Virus record (IMG/VR): IMGVR_UViG_3300050821_017216
Span: 1-64,000 of that record
Reading direction: 5' to 3' (one strand)
From: a virus
DNA length: 64,000 nucleotides
A program made the translations under genes and the position numbers. Below, in pieces: positions 31,194 through 39,322 of the stretch (positions are counted from its first letter, which is position 1; every line of letters begins with the position of its first letter). Under the pieces are notes generated by a model. It did no database searches. It saw only the letters and a list, made by a program, of their open reading frames with translations, and had not been told where the DNA came from.

Positions 31194-32042
31194 TCATTCG
31201 GCAGCCTGCTGCGTTCGAGTCAAGGCCCCAAGACGCCGCCTGGCAGTGAGTACGTAGGCGTCAGACTGCTCCACACCGACCACGTCATCCCACCCAGCGC
31301 CGAGTGCTCCGAGCATTTCCGATCCGGAGCCGGCGAACGGGACTAGCAGGCGTCCAACGCCAGAACTAGGTAGAATCAACTTGGCGAGCGCGGAGCACAA
31401 CAGGATCGGCTTTGGCGTCGGATGGCCCGAGTCGGACCGCTCTGCCTTCGTTGGCTTCGGGTGACGCACCACGTTCTCTGGATGTGACGTCCCCTCAGTC
31501 CGAAGGTCCCCTACACCCCAACAAACCACGTTGAGCGGTACGGTGCTCTCTGTCAGCGGACGACGCGCCAGCACGATCGGTTCGTAGGTTGGGCGCAATT
31601 CGGTTGTCCTGCTCTTAGGAACGCCGTGACCGTGCTCCCACGCGATACTGTCGCGCACCTCCCACCCGGCATCCTCGATTCCGGCAGTCAGTCGGTGGAC
31701 CGTGCGCGGCGACCCGAACGCAAAGAGCCATGCTCCAGGTTTTACAACTCGGAGTAGCATTGCAGCCCACTCGACCGTCCAGACATGAAAAGCTGTGTTC
31801 GTGCGGCTGCGAAAGGCTACTCGATCCTGCGGATTGCCCCCTCGCCCGTAGCCCTTCATGCGGCCCTTGTTCCCGTATCCGGCTTCCGAGCGAGCCTTGT
31901 ATTCCCGCTGCCTGCCAGGGTCGTCCCATCGTTGGGATGAGAGTGCGTATGGCGGGTCGCAGAGAACCCCATCGAACGTCATCGGCGTCATGCTGGGCAA
32001 GATGTCCTCGACGCGCCCGTGAATGACCTCAAAACGTCTCAA
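31194..32042 (-). CDS. N6/N4 DNA methyltransferase (DPPY type), 282 aa
   Basis: DPPY at 29-32 (motif IV) near the N-terminus and FAGSGSEMLGALGAGW (motif I) near residue 245, after HPTPKPILLCSALAKLILP, give the beta-group order seen in many phage adenine/cytosine N-methylases. TTG at 32042 is the start: GGAGG sits eight bases upstream. Next to the PAPS-reductase-like and cytosine-MTase-like genes. Confidence 0.82.
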   Translation of the reverse strand: MRRFEVIHGRVEDILPSMTPMTFDGVLCDPPYALSSQRWDDPGRQREYKARSEAGYGNKGRMKGYGRGGNPQDRVAFRSRTNTAFHVWTVEWAAMLLRVVKPGAWLFAFGSPRTVHRLTAGIEDAGWEVRDSIAWEHGHGVPKSRTTELRPTYEPIVLARRPLTESTVPLNVVCWGVGDLRTEGTSHPENVVRHPKPTKAERSDSGHPTPKPILLCSALAKLILPSSGVGRLLVPFAGSGSEMLGALGAGWDDVVGVEQSDAYVLTARRRLGALTRTQQAAE

Positions 32043-32081
32043 TTCGATCCTCCGCCTCGGGTTGCGCGCAACCGGATGACT

Positions 32082-32384
32082 CTAACGCTCGGCAGAAACC
32101 GGGAACTTCTCGGCGAGGCGAGCGGTCACCGCGGCGTCCAGATCGATGTCCGCGCCCGAGAACCGCGACGCGCAGATGACGAGGTCTGCCAGGTACGGCG
32201 CGACCTCGGAATGCTTGAGCGCTCGCCCCTCGTGCTGCGAATCGTTCAACGCCGACGCGACCTTACCGAGCGCCTTCGTCATGTGAACGAGCGCATGCCC
32301 AGCGTCCGCCGAGGCGTGGCACGGGTTGTTGAGTTGCTGCTCCCACCTGATGTTCACTTCCGCTTGCAGTCTTGAGAGGTCCAT
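32082..32384 (-). CDS. MazG-like protein, 100 aa
   Basis: HALVHMTKALGKVASALND followed by VAPYLADLVICASRFSGADIDLDAAVTARLAEKF resembles the short MazG-like proteins of phages, with the ADLVICA segment as hallmark. The metal-binding glutamates are weaker than in the other copies, so activity is uncertain. GAAAGGAAACGGG precedes ATG 32384. Confidence 0.6.
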   Translation of the reverse strand: MDLSRLQAEVNIRWEQQLNNPCHASADAGHALVHMTKALGKVASALNDSQHEGRALKHSEVAPYLADLVICASRFSGADIDLDAAVTARLAEKFPVSAER

Positions 32385-32441
32385 TCCCGTTTCCTTTCGT
32401 CGGTTTGGGTCGCGCGCAGATGGGTGAGTCTGGCGCTCGCA

Positions 32442-33380
32442 TTAGTCATGGCAGAAGCAGTCCCCCAAGTCGTCCTCTGTCCCACACGTTTTGGGGTCGT
32501 CGACCCGCCTCGCGAGTACCCGGAGCTGGCGGTAGGCGGGGCGGTCCTGGCGGAACAGGGAGCCCGCGTCGCGCTCGACGTCCTGCCACCACTTGAGCCG
32601 TCCGGGCTCCTCCTGCTCGATGCGCAGGAGCTTCGACGTCGCCTTGAGGATGCACCCGTCGCAGTTGCCGCGATAGGTCCCGAGCACATCGTCGATGGGC
32701 AGTCCTAGGTCGAAGTCCTGCGTCTTCCAAAACGCGATGACGCGAGCCTCGTCGACCTTGGCCTCCGCGAGAGGCATCACGTGCTCCCACCGTTCGGGCG
32801 GGGAGCGCTTCAACTTGGCCACGCGCGAAGGTTCGTCGGCGCGGATGCCCATGACCATGTCCCACTTCTCGTAGCGACGCTCAAGCATCCACCGCTTCAT
32901 CACGCGGACCTTCATCTCCGTTGTACACGTGCGAAAGGCTGGATTCGGCAGGCCGCTCATGGCGACGAAGTTCTCGTACGGCTCGCCCTCGCGCGATGCG
33001 GTCTCGAAGGTCACCTCTCGGAAACCGCGCTCGCGCGAATCGTCGAGTCCTGCGTTCGCCCACTGACGTGGTCGCGACATCCAAGCCGCCTTCGGGCGCT
33101 TCGACCTGAAGCGTTCAGCGATGGCGCGAACCTCGTCGCTCTTGTACTTCGGTAGCTCTTGGCGCTCGTACTCCAGCCAATGCACGTCGACACCCCAGTA
33201 GCGAGCGATCTGGTCAACGAACGTGAGCGTCTCTCGGTACTCCTTGCCGGTGTTGCAAAAGAGCACGTGGACGTCCGGCTGTAGCCCCTCGTCAAGGATG
33301 CGACGCAGCATGTAGGCGCTCGTGCGCCCTCCGGAGAGGGAGATGACGGCGGGACCTTCGACGAGGAACGGGGACTTCAT
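32442..33380 (-). CDS. PAPS-reductase-family PP-loop protein, 312 aa
   Basis: ISLSGGRTSAYM (13-24) is the PP-loop, followed by VLFCNTGKEYRETLTFVDQI and VHWLEYERQ. C-terminal cysteines (RTCTTEMK, GNCDGC, CFCHD) may hold an Fe-S cluster or thiols. The superfamily includes PAPS reductase and DndC/SspD-type DNA sulfur-modifying enzymes. Its place between two methyltransferase-like genes makes a DNA-modification job plausible but unproven. Confidence 0.75.
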   Translation of the reverse strand: MKSPFLVEGPAVISLSGGRTSAYMLRRILDEGLQPDVHVLFCNTGKEYRETLTFVDQIARYWGVDVHWLEYERQELPKYKSDEVRAIAERFRSKRPKAAWMSRPRQWANAGLDDSRERGFREVTFETASREGEPYENFVAMSGLPNPAFRTCTTEMKVRVMKRWMLERRYEKWDMVMGIRADEPSRVAKLKRSPPERWEHVMPLAEAKVDEARVIAFWKTQDFDLGLPIDDVLGTYRGNCDGCILKATSKLLRIEQEEPGRLKWWQDVERDAGSLFRQDRPAYRQLRVLARRVDDPKTCGTEDDLGDCFCHD

Positions 33381-33414
33381 GGCAGCTCCGGGCTTGCGCG
33401 CAGATGGGTGAGTC

Positions 33415-34056
33415 TCATTCCGCAGCTTTCGCGGTCCCGCTCGACCTGCGCGCGAGGTCGATCAGGAGGTCTCGAAACGGCAACGGCGTTGCCGCACGCT
33501 GTTGGTGGGAGAGCCGTTGGCAGATGCCGGTCTTGCGCAAACGGGCCCGCTCTTCCTTCGAGTGGTAAACGTCCTCAAGCTTGATTTGCATCTTCGGGAT
33601 GCTCCAGTCGAGCGCGGGCGGCAGACCACGACCGGCGTAGTAGAGCCAGGTCAGCTTGCGAGCTCGGTGCCCGTAGTTGCCTTGGGCGACGCAGCACACG
33701 TAGCCATCCCACTGGTCGACGCATTCGAGCCAACCCTTGCGCCAGGACGGGCAAGGTAGGCCGTGCGCGCGGAAGGCGAGGCTCGCCTCGGGGTGCTCTA
33801 GGACGCCACCGAACCGTCGCACCGACTCCAGCGCCGACGCGAAGCATCCGCCGTCGTCGCCGAGCGTCTTCTGTCGCGGCGTGCCGTGCAGCATCGGGCC
33901 GCCTCCCCAGTACCGCCCCCAGCGCTCGCACGGCGGATGCGCCACGACCGGCCAAGGGCCGGCGTACTTGCGCGCGTCCCTCGTTACGTCCCACGGGTCG
34001 ACGCCATCGACACCAAAGTAGGCGCCTCCGGTTGCTACGAAAAGTGCGGCAATCAT
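33415..34056 (-). CDS. C5-methyltransferase-like phage protein, 213 aa
   Basis: FVATGGAYFGVDGVDPWDVTRDARKYAGPWPVVAHPPCERWGRY is the conserved start of a common phage family; VVAHPPC resembles the PC-loop of cytosine-C5 methylases and VLEHPEAS the ENV-like motif. The target-recognition part is short, so it may be a degenerate or accessory methylase. Confidence 0.65.
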   Translation of the reverse strand: MIAALFVATGGAYFGVDGVDPWDVTRDARKYAGPWPVVAHPPCERWGRYWGGGPMLHGTPRQKTLGDDGGCFASALESVRRFGGVLEHPEASLAFRAHGLPCPSWRKGWLECVDQWDGYVCCVAQGNYGHRARKLTWLYYAGRGLPPALDWSIPKMQIKLEDVYHSKEERARLRKTGICQRLSHQQRAATPLPFRDLLIDLARRSSGTAKAAE

Positions 34057-34089
34057 GGGTCCTCCGAGGTAGCGCGCAGATGGGTGAGA

Positions 34090-34272
34090 CTACTTCTTGC
34101 CGCTTTTGGAGCTTCCGCCCTTGAGCGACGCAGCCTTCTCTGACCGGCTTTGACGGTCGCGGAGGTACTCCGCTGCCTTGGTGTCGCCTCGTCGCTCTGC
34201 GTCTTGCCGCAAATTCAATGCTTCCTTGGCGTCCTGCTCGTACATCTCTGACTCCGACTTCGGTGTGCTCAT
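34090..34272 (-). CDS. Hypothetical protein, 60 aa
   Basis: Highly charged helical protein (ESEMYEQDAKEALNLRQDAERRGDTKAAEYLRDRQ) with a Lys/Ser tail. AAAGGAGCAAAC precedes ATG 34272, and upstream there is a GCGCGCA element plus a GCGCCG/CGGCGC hairpin. Function unknown. Confidence 0.6.
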   Translation of the reverse strand: MSTPKSESEMYEQDAKEALNLRQDAERRGDTKAAEYLRDRQSRSEKAASLKGGSSKSGKK

Positions 34273-34316
34273 GTTTGCTCCTTTCAATGCGCCGAGGCGC
34301 GGCGCGCGCATATGAT

Positions 34317-34508
34317 TCACTCTAGCTCTCCCGAAATCGCGATCTGGTACGCCATGTGCAACGAGTAGTCGTCTGACGGTCTACGCCTCCGGTCCTTTGG
34401 GAAGAAGGTCCACCTTCCCACGGAAAGCTCCCTCCAACCGGCGCTAACGCCAGACACGTACGGGCGCTCGCGTAGGTAGGCGAGCATCTCGTCATCCGTT
34501 GGCTGCAT
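34317..34508 (-). CDS. Hypothetical protein, 63 aa
   Basis: MQPTDDEMLAYLRERPYVSGVSAGWRELSVGRWTFF. Start at ATG 34508 is preferred over 34523 on spacing only. No family recognised. Confidence 0.5.
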   Translation of the reverse strand: MQPTDDEMLAYLRERPYVSGVSAGWRELSVGRWTFFPKDRRRRPSDDYSLHMAYQIAISGELE

Positions 34509-34528
34509 GAGGGATGCGTGCATGGCGG

Positions 34529-34813
34529 CTAGTTCGGCGCTCGCAACTCTCGTTCGAGCTCCTCAACTCGTTTTTGCAGCTCCGCCTCACGCTCTCGCGC
34601 TGCCTTTCGCTTTTTCTGGAGATGGCCGCACACGTAGGTGGCACCTCCGAAGAGGCCGAACAGTGGAGCCGCCATCGGCCAAAACAGCGAGCATAGAAAC
34701 GGGAAGGGCGTGTTCCACGGACTGTCAAGTTCGTCGATGCACCAAGCCACCCCAACGAAGGTGCAAAAGGCGACGAGCCCGTACCCGATGATGATTACGA
34801 TCGTTGTAAACAT
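34529..34813 (-). CDS. Membrane protein with coiled-coil tail, 94 aa
   Basis: Two hydrophobic segments (about 2-24 and 36-64) followed by a charged helix (KKRKAAREREAELQKRVEELEREL). The layout resembles a small inner-membrane protein with a cytoplasmic coil. CCGGAGAAGACC precedes ATG 34813. Confidence 0.65.
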   Translation of the reverse strand: MFTTIVIIIGYGLVAFCTFVGVAWCIDELDSPWNTPFPFLCSLFWPMAAPLFGLFGGATYVCGHLQKKRKAAREREAELQKRVEELERELRAPN

Positions 34814-34841
34814 GGTCTTCTCCGGTGCGCGCGCATGAGGA

Positions 34842-35114
34842 TTAGCCTCCGACGCGCGGTTTCATGTTGCTCATCACGCTCTCGATTCGCTGACGCACCT
34901 CGGCCACTCCGGCGTTGTGGCCCCGTCTGTAGCTCTCTCGCATGTCGGGGCAGGCTTCACACTTGATGCACGTGTCGCACTCTGGACGGTAGTGCCCATA
35001 GCCAGGTTTGAAGTTTTTGCGAGCGTCCTCTGTCTCGACGTTGAAGCCGCACCCTTGGCACTTGACCATCGGTCGCGGCTGGTCGGCAAAACCCTCTGAC
35101 GTGTCTTCGCTCAT
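34842..35114 (-). CDS. Zinc-ribbon protein, 90 aa
   Basis: CQGCGFNVE near 19, CDTCIKCEACPDM near 46: three CxxC-like pairs typical of a rubredoxin-like or ribbon fold, then a helix. CCGGAGGGACC precedes ATG 35114. Confidence 0.65.
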   Translation of the reverse strand: MSEDTSEGFADQPRPMVKCQGCGFNVETEDARKNFKPGYGHYRPECDTCIKCEACPDMRESYRRGHNAGVAEVRQRIESVMSNMKPRVGG

Positions 35115-35175
35115 GGTCCCTCCGGTGAAGCGCGCATATCGACCAGCGCGCCTTCCGTTGCTTCTTGCATGCCCA

Positions 35176-35388
35176 TCAGCTCTTGTGTCTCCCGTCTACG
35201 ACAGCCCGCACGAAGTCGTCGCCGCTCATCCGGTCGAACGCCCCGCACGTCGGCTGCGCGTGCAGGAGGTGCCCTGGGTCGTCAGGCGGGTCGCCCCACC
35301 GGACCGAGACCGCGCGCCCGCAGTACGGGCACCGACCGTCCACGTCCGACCTGACCACCTCGCCCCCCGACCGGTCTCCGTCAGCCAC
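35176..35388 (-). CDS. Small zinc-finger protein, 70 aa
   Basis: GTG at 35388 overlaps the 3' end of the primase-helicase gene by eight bases. CPYCGRAVSVRWGDPPDDPGHLLHAQPTC gives a CxxC...H...C metal site. Unknown function. Confidence 0.6.
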   Translation of the reverse strand: MADGDRSGGEVVRSDVDGRCPYCGRAVSVRWGDPPDDPGHLLHAQPTCGAFDRMSGDDFVRAVVDGRHKS

Positions 35389-38300
35389 TCGCGCCTCCCT
35401 TCCCTCGTACGAACCGCATCGCGTCCCGGATCCGCTCGTCGGGCCAGCCCCACTCGGTCGCGACGGCCCGCGGGTCCCCGGCACCGCTCAGCGTGGCCTG
35501 GTGGAGCGCCTGGCCGTCCGCGCGCGCCTTGGACTGGCGGTGCTTCGCCAGCGCCCGGGCCCGCCCAGCGCGTGCCTCTGGCCAGCCCAGGGTCTTCGTG
35601 GTGGCCCGCCACTCGGACTCGTCTAGGTCGAAAAGCACGGACGAGTCCGCCTCCGTCTGCTCGTCCGCCGTGGGCTGGCGAGGTGTGGCGGGTGTGGCGG
35701 AGTGTTTTTCGAGGTGTGGCGGAGGCTCCGCCACACCTCCGTCTCTATAGTTACCGTCAGTTAGACCACGTGTGGCGGGTGTGGCGGGTGTGGCGGAGCT
35801 ATTTCCGCCACTCCCCCCCGGTGTGGCGCGTGTGGCGCCATCACTAGGGGGTATGGGGGATTTTTTTGGACCGCCCATCACACACCGATCGGTAGGTAAG
35901 TCACCACCGTCTGAGTCTGGTTGCGGGGCGTACTGCCCCGACGGGTAGTGCTTCAGGTCCTTCGGGTTGCTCCTGTCTACGGTGATGGTGTGTGACACGC
36001 TCTCACAATAGGAGATCGCGGCGTCAGCCCGGTCCTTTCCACACTCGCCCATCGCGGCGGCCATCGACGCCCGGAGCTGACGCGAACCGATCCCTGGCGA
36101 CCGTGAGACGACCCTCAGGCACGCGTCCCGGTCCCGGGCGCGCTGCTGCTCCTTCGAGTCCGCGGCGGCGGCTCGCCGCTGGGCGACCTCCTCCTCGGCC
36201 TGCCGCCTCTCCTCCTCCTTCTGCTGCCTCTTCTGCTCCTTCGACCGGTCGGCCTTGCTGAGGGCCTCGACGACGGCATCCCCACCGTCCCTGGCGGGCT
36301 CGTACCGGAAGCCCGTGAAGTGCATCGGGGTCCACCGCGCCCCCGTCGCGCGCCCCTTGGCGGTGACGAAGACGACGCTCTCGCCCTGGCCGTCCACGTA
36401 GGTGTCCGGGACGCGCGACAGGACACTGACGCTGTCGGCGCCGTACTCGATCTCGCCGCTCTCCTTGCCGAGGCCGACGAGGACGTCCGGGATCGTGACG
36501 CGCCGGTTGACCAGGCGGTCCTTGTCGTAGTCCCAGCTCAGGTCGGCGCTCATCACCATCGGCCAGAGCCCGTACTTGTCGCGCGCGACGGACGCGACGA
36601 CGAGGATCGCGATGTTGTGGTGCGTCGCCACCTCGCGCAGCGCGTAGGCGGCGCGCCCGATGCGCTCGCGCAGGTCGAGCGTCTTGTACTTACCGTCCTC
36701 GTCCTCCTCCGGGCCGACGATCTGGAGGTAGTCGAGGACGATCAGGATCGGCCTCGACCCGGGTCCGCCGGAGTTCAGCGTCTCGGACGGGGGCGGCTCC
36801 GGGTACTTCTGGCGGAGCGCGGCGGCGAGCGCGTGCACCTTGCTCGCGGGCCAGCCCATCGGGTTGCGGTTGACCGGGTGCAGCGGGAGTTTCCCAGCCT
36901 TCGCTTTCTCTGCGAGTTCGATCGCGACCGTGGCCGCGCGCTCGAGTGCGTCCTGGCTGGTCTGACCGGTGTAGAGGTCGCTCCACCGGAGCTTCGCCTC
37001 CTCGCCGACCACGCGCAGGTCGAACTGGAGATCGTCCATCTCGAGGCCCACGTAGGCCGTCGGGACGCCCTGCTCGGCGGAGTGCTTGCAGATCTGCAGG
37101 ACCGCGGCGGTCTTGCCGACCCCGGTGCCCGAGCAGAGGATGTGCAGCCCCGGCCACAACCCCCCGCCGAAGTGCTCCTTGAGATCGCCCCACGGCAGCG
37201 GCACCGGCTTCTCGATCCCGACCGATCGCCGTACGGCGCGCGCGACGGATGTCTTGAGGTGCTCGCCGATGGTGGGCGCCCACTTGTCGAGGTCGTCTTG
37301 CTCGGGCCCGGCCGGCGCGGCGGGGAGGGGCGGCTCGGCGGCCTGCGAGTGGGTCGGGGCGCCGACGACGAGTTCCAACCCGAACCGGTCGCTGATCGCG
37401 ACGACCGCCTCGCGCGCGGCGACGTGGTGGACCTCCATGACGAGGTCGATGTTCGTTCTGAACCCGGCGCGCCCCTTGTCCTTGCAGCGGTTGTGGTGGC
37501 ACTTCAAGCCGTGGTTGAGGATCGAGACGCCGCTCGTCTCGCCGCAGCCCGGGCACGTGACCTCGCCGCTCGCGTTGTATAGGCCCAGCCACTCGGCGAC
37601 GGCCTGCGGGTCGACGGAGTTCGCGAGCGAGTACGGCGAGTCCGGGTTGTCGCGCATCGGCGACACGACGCTCGGCGCCGCTGCCGGCTGCAGGCGCGAC
37701 CCGAGGACGCCGAACGCCTTCTCCATGGCGGCCCGGCCGTCGGGGTTCAACCCGTCCCAGACGGTGCGCGCGAGCTCGACGATCCGCGCCAGCGAGAGGC
37801 GCGTGACCGCCTCGGGCGTCACGATGGCGGTGCGCCGGTGCGGGCGGTCCTCGACGCCCGCCGCGCCCTTCTTCTTCAGGGTCCCGCACGCGGGCAGGAT
37901 GCGCTTGGCATCGAAGAGCTTCTCGTCGACCGACACCTCTGGCGTGTTGAAGAGGTGAGCCAAGCCCGTGAGCAGCCCCGCTATCGCGTTCTTCGACTCA
38001 TCAGTCACCGGCACCGCGTCGAGCGCGACGTGGATCTGCCGGCCGTTGCCCGAGTGCAGGTACGCGAGCGAGCTCTCTCCGTCGAGGTGGTGCGCGAGGA
38101 AGTTCCACGCGCTCTGCGCGACGCGCACCGACCGCTGCACCTCCTCGTCGGTCGCCGAGATGCCCGACGGGCGCTTGACGTCGAAGTCGATCGCCAGGAT
38201 GAGTCGCGCCTCGACGTCCGAGTCGGTCGTGCCGGCGCCCTTCTGGATGTCAAACCAATGACCCGGCGCGGCGTTGCGCGACTCGACGCCGGCGCGCAGG

Positions 38301-38674
38301 CGCGCGGGCAGGAGGTAGGTGCCGTGCGCGATCCACGTGTCTGCGGCCGCGCAGAGCAGGACGGCCTCCTCGGGGCTCCGAGCGTGCGAGGCGCGCGTGC
38401 GCTCGAACGAGTCGGTCGGGTAGCGCCTGAATCCCAGCACCTGGAACTCGAACACCCTCTCACCACCACCCACGAACGCGAGCTGGCGGCGCAGGTTCGC
38501 CTCGAGCCCCTCCGCCTGCGCGCGGAGAAGGCGATCCTCGAGCGGGGCGCTCTCGGTCCCGGACGGCCCGTCGCCAGACCCACCCCCACCGGACCCGGAT
38601 CCAGTCTTCTGCTCCGCTACGAGTTTCCAGAAATCTCCCGAGGAGATCCGCTCGTAGCCGTCGTCCGACATCAC
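35381..38674 (-). CDS. AEP primase fused to DnaB/RepA-like helicase, 1097 aa
   Basis: N-terminal archaeo-eukaryotic primase: AIDFDVKRPSG (D163, D165) and SGNGRQIHVALD (208-219). A zinc finger follows (C374, C377, C392, C397). The helicase part has Walker A SGTGVGKT (515-522) and LIVLDYLQIVG (Walker B D648), the RecA-fold of DnaB/RepA. The last 220 residues are charged, then low-complexity with ATPATPATR repeats, whose DNA holds GTGTGGCGG iteron-like repeats. Main replication protein. Confidence 0.85.
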   Translation of the reverse strand: MMSDDGYERISSGDFWKLVAEQKTGSGSGGGGSGDGPSGTESAPLEDRLLRAQAEGLEANLRRQLAFVGGGERVFEFQVLGFRRYPTDSFERTRASHARSPEEAVLLCAAADTWIAHGTYLLPARLRAGVESRNAAPGHWFDIQKGAGTTDSDVEARLILAIDFDVKRPSGISATDEEVQRSVRVAQSAWNFLAHHLDGESSLAYLHSGNGRQIHVALDAVPVTDESKNAIAGLLTGLAHLFNTPEVSVDEKLFDAKRILPACGTLKKKGAAGVEDRPHRRTAIVTPEAVTRLSLARIVELARTVWDGLNPDGRAAMEKAFGVLGSRLQPAAAPSVVSPMRDNPDSPYSLANSVDPQAVAEWLGLYNASGEVTCPGCGETSGVSILNHGLKCHHNRCKDKGRAGFRTNIDLVMEVHHVAAREAVVAISDRFGLELVVGAPTHSQAAEPPLPAAPAGPEQDDLDKWAPTIGEHLKTSVARAVRRSVGIEKPVPLPWGDLKEHFGGGLWPGLHILCSGTGVGKTAAVLQICKHSAEQGVPTAYVGLEMDDLQFDLRVVGEEAKLRWSDLYTGQTSQDALERAATVAIELAEKAKAGKLPLHPVNRNPMGWPASKVHALAAALRQKYPEPPPSETLNSGGPGSRPILIVLDYLQIVGPEEDEDGKYKTLDLRERIGRAAYALREVATHHNIAILVVASVARDKYGLWPMVMSADLSWDYDKDRLVNRRVTIPDVLVGLGKESGEIEYGADSVSVLSRVPDTYVDGQGESVVFVTAKGRATGARWTPMHFTGFRYEPARDGGDAVVEALSKADRSKEQKRQQKEEERRQAEEEVAQRRAAAADSKEQQRARDRDACLRVVSRSPGIGSRQLRASMAAAMGECGKDRADAAISYCESVSHTITVDRSNPKDLKHYPSGQYAPQPDSDGGDLPTDRCVMGGPKKSPIPPSDGATRATPGGSGGNSSATPATPATRGLTDGNYRDGGVAEPPPHLEKHSATPATPRQPTADEQTEADSSVLFDLDESEWRATTKTLGWPEARAGRARALAKHRQSKARADGQALHQATLSGAGDPRAVATEWGWPDERIRDAMRFVRGKGGASG
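35681..35838. repeat. GTGTGGCG iteron-like repeats with palindrome
   Basis: Eight direct copies of GTGTGGCG (six continue as GTGTGGCGG) at about 35682-35838, and one inverted copy forming a palindrome with GTGTGGCGGAG and CTCCGCCACAC near 35714-35739. The stretch codes for a low-complexity tail of the primase-helicase. It could be an origin or only a coding repeat. Confidence 0.7.
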
Positions 38675-39008
38675 CAGCCGAGACCTAGGCGTGCGGGTCG
38701 ATTATAAACTTTGGCGCGCGCTCGGCCGTCGGCCGAGGGATCGGTCGTCATCGTGATCTCCCTTTTCCGTTGGGAAACGCCACCCCGCGAGAGACCGCGC
38801 GCGGACCCGCGCGGTAGCAATCGCGGGAGGGGAAGAACCCGCCCGACGAGTACCATCGCGCGATCCCTCGCGGGGGAGCGGAACCGCCGGGTTGCTAGAC
38901 CACGCGGCTCGACGGGGGACCTTACGAAGACCAGACCGCTTCGGTCAAGGAAAGTTTGGTCATTTGCTAACGAAGGTGCGGCACCTTGCCAAAAACCACC
39001 CCGTCGCT
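38675..39008. other. Noncoding region upstream of the primase-helicase
   Basis: No convincing gene in 334 bases. It holds a TATAAT on the minus strand (38706-38701), a perfect 8-bp inverted repeat CTCGGCCG/CGGCCGAG with one base between (38721-38737), and AAGGTG-CGG-CACCTT around 38970. A regulatory region or replication start is possible; no -35 is clear. Confidence 0.55.
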
Positions 39009-39209
39009 TTACGTGAACTCGACGATCAGGATCAGGTCCGCCGAGCACTCCGGGCATGTGAGGTAGAAGGTGATCGTGTCGTTCACGGACGCGCGGTCCG
39101 CGCGCACCTCGACGGGGAGCTTCCAGCCGCAGCCCGGGCAGCGCTCGGGTTCCCGCTCCGCGGGAGGTGTACTCTCTCCCCCGGGTCGGCGGAAGGGTAG
39201 GACCGTCAC
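39009..39209 (-). CDS. Small zinc-ribbon protein, 66 aa
   Basis: CPGCGWKLP near 24 and CPECSADLI near 52: a clean two-knuckle ribbon, with TITFYLTC between. GTG at 39209 overlaps the upstream stop (GTGA). Similar to ribbons of transcription- or replication-linked proteins; role unknown. Confidence 0.65.
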   Translation of the reverse strand: MTVLPFRRPGGESTPPAEREPERCPGCGWKLPVEVRADRASVNDTITFYLTCPECSADLILIVEFT

Positions 39210-39322
39210 CTGGACGCTGGCCGCCGCGACGATCCGCGGGCGAGCGGCCGCCTCGGCGTCAGGAGCAGGTACCCGATCGTGACGATCAGGGCCGTTAGGA
39301 ACACCCAGTCGTAGAGGTTCAC
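39206..39322 (-). CDS. Tiny membrane protein, 38 aa
   Basis: GTG at 39322 overlaps the upstream stop. One membrane helix (WVFLTALIVTIGYLLL) then a basic tail (TPRRPLARGSSRRPASR). Translation appears coupled on both sides. Unknown function. Confidence 0.55.
   Translation of the reverse strand: MNLYDWVFLTALIVTIGYLLLTPRRPLARGSSRRPASR

Larger units (their letters stand above)
29073..35136 (-). promoter_or_regulatory. GCGCGCA start-associated elements, cluster 2
   Basis: The + strand core GCGCGCA (or GCGCACA) occurs upstream of nearly every leftward gene here: about 29075-29081, 29650, 29863, 30150, 30366, 30785, 31154, 32064, 32412, 33395, 34072, 34305, 34824 and 35131. At 30366, 32412, 33395 and 34072 it is extended on the + side to GCGCGCAGATGGGTGAG (shorter at 30785). 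Each lies between a stop codon and the next ribosome binding site. See cluster 1. Confidence 0.65.

Noticed and set aside
36320-37582. 420-aa plus-strand open frame opposite the primase-helicase
   Set aside because: No domain, typical antisense frame in high GC sequence.
38960-38990. Rho-independent terminator at AAGGTG-CGG-CACCTT
   Set aside because: The stem is only six bases and is not followed by a T-run on either strand in the right direction.
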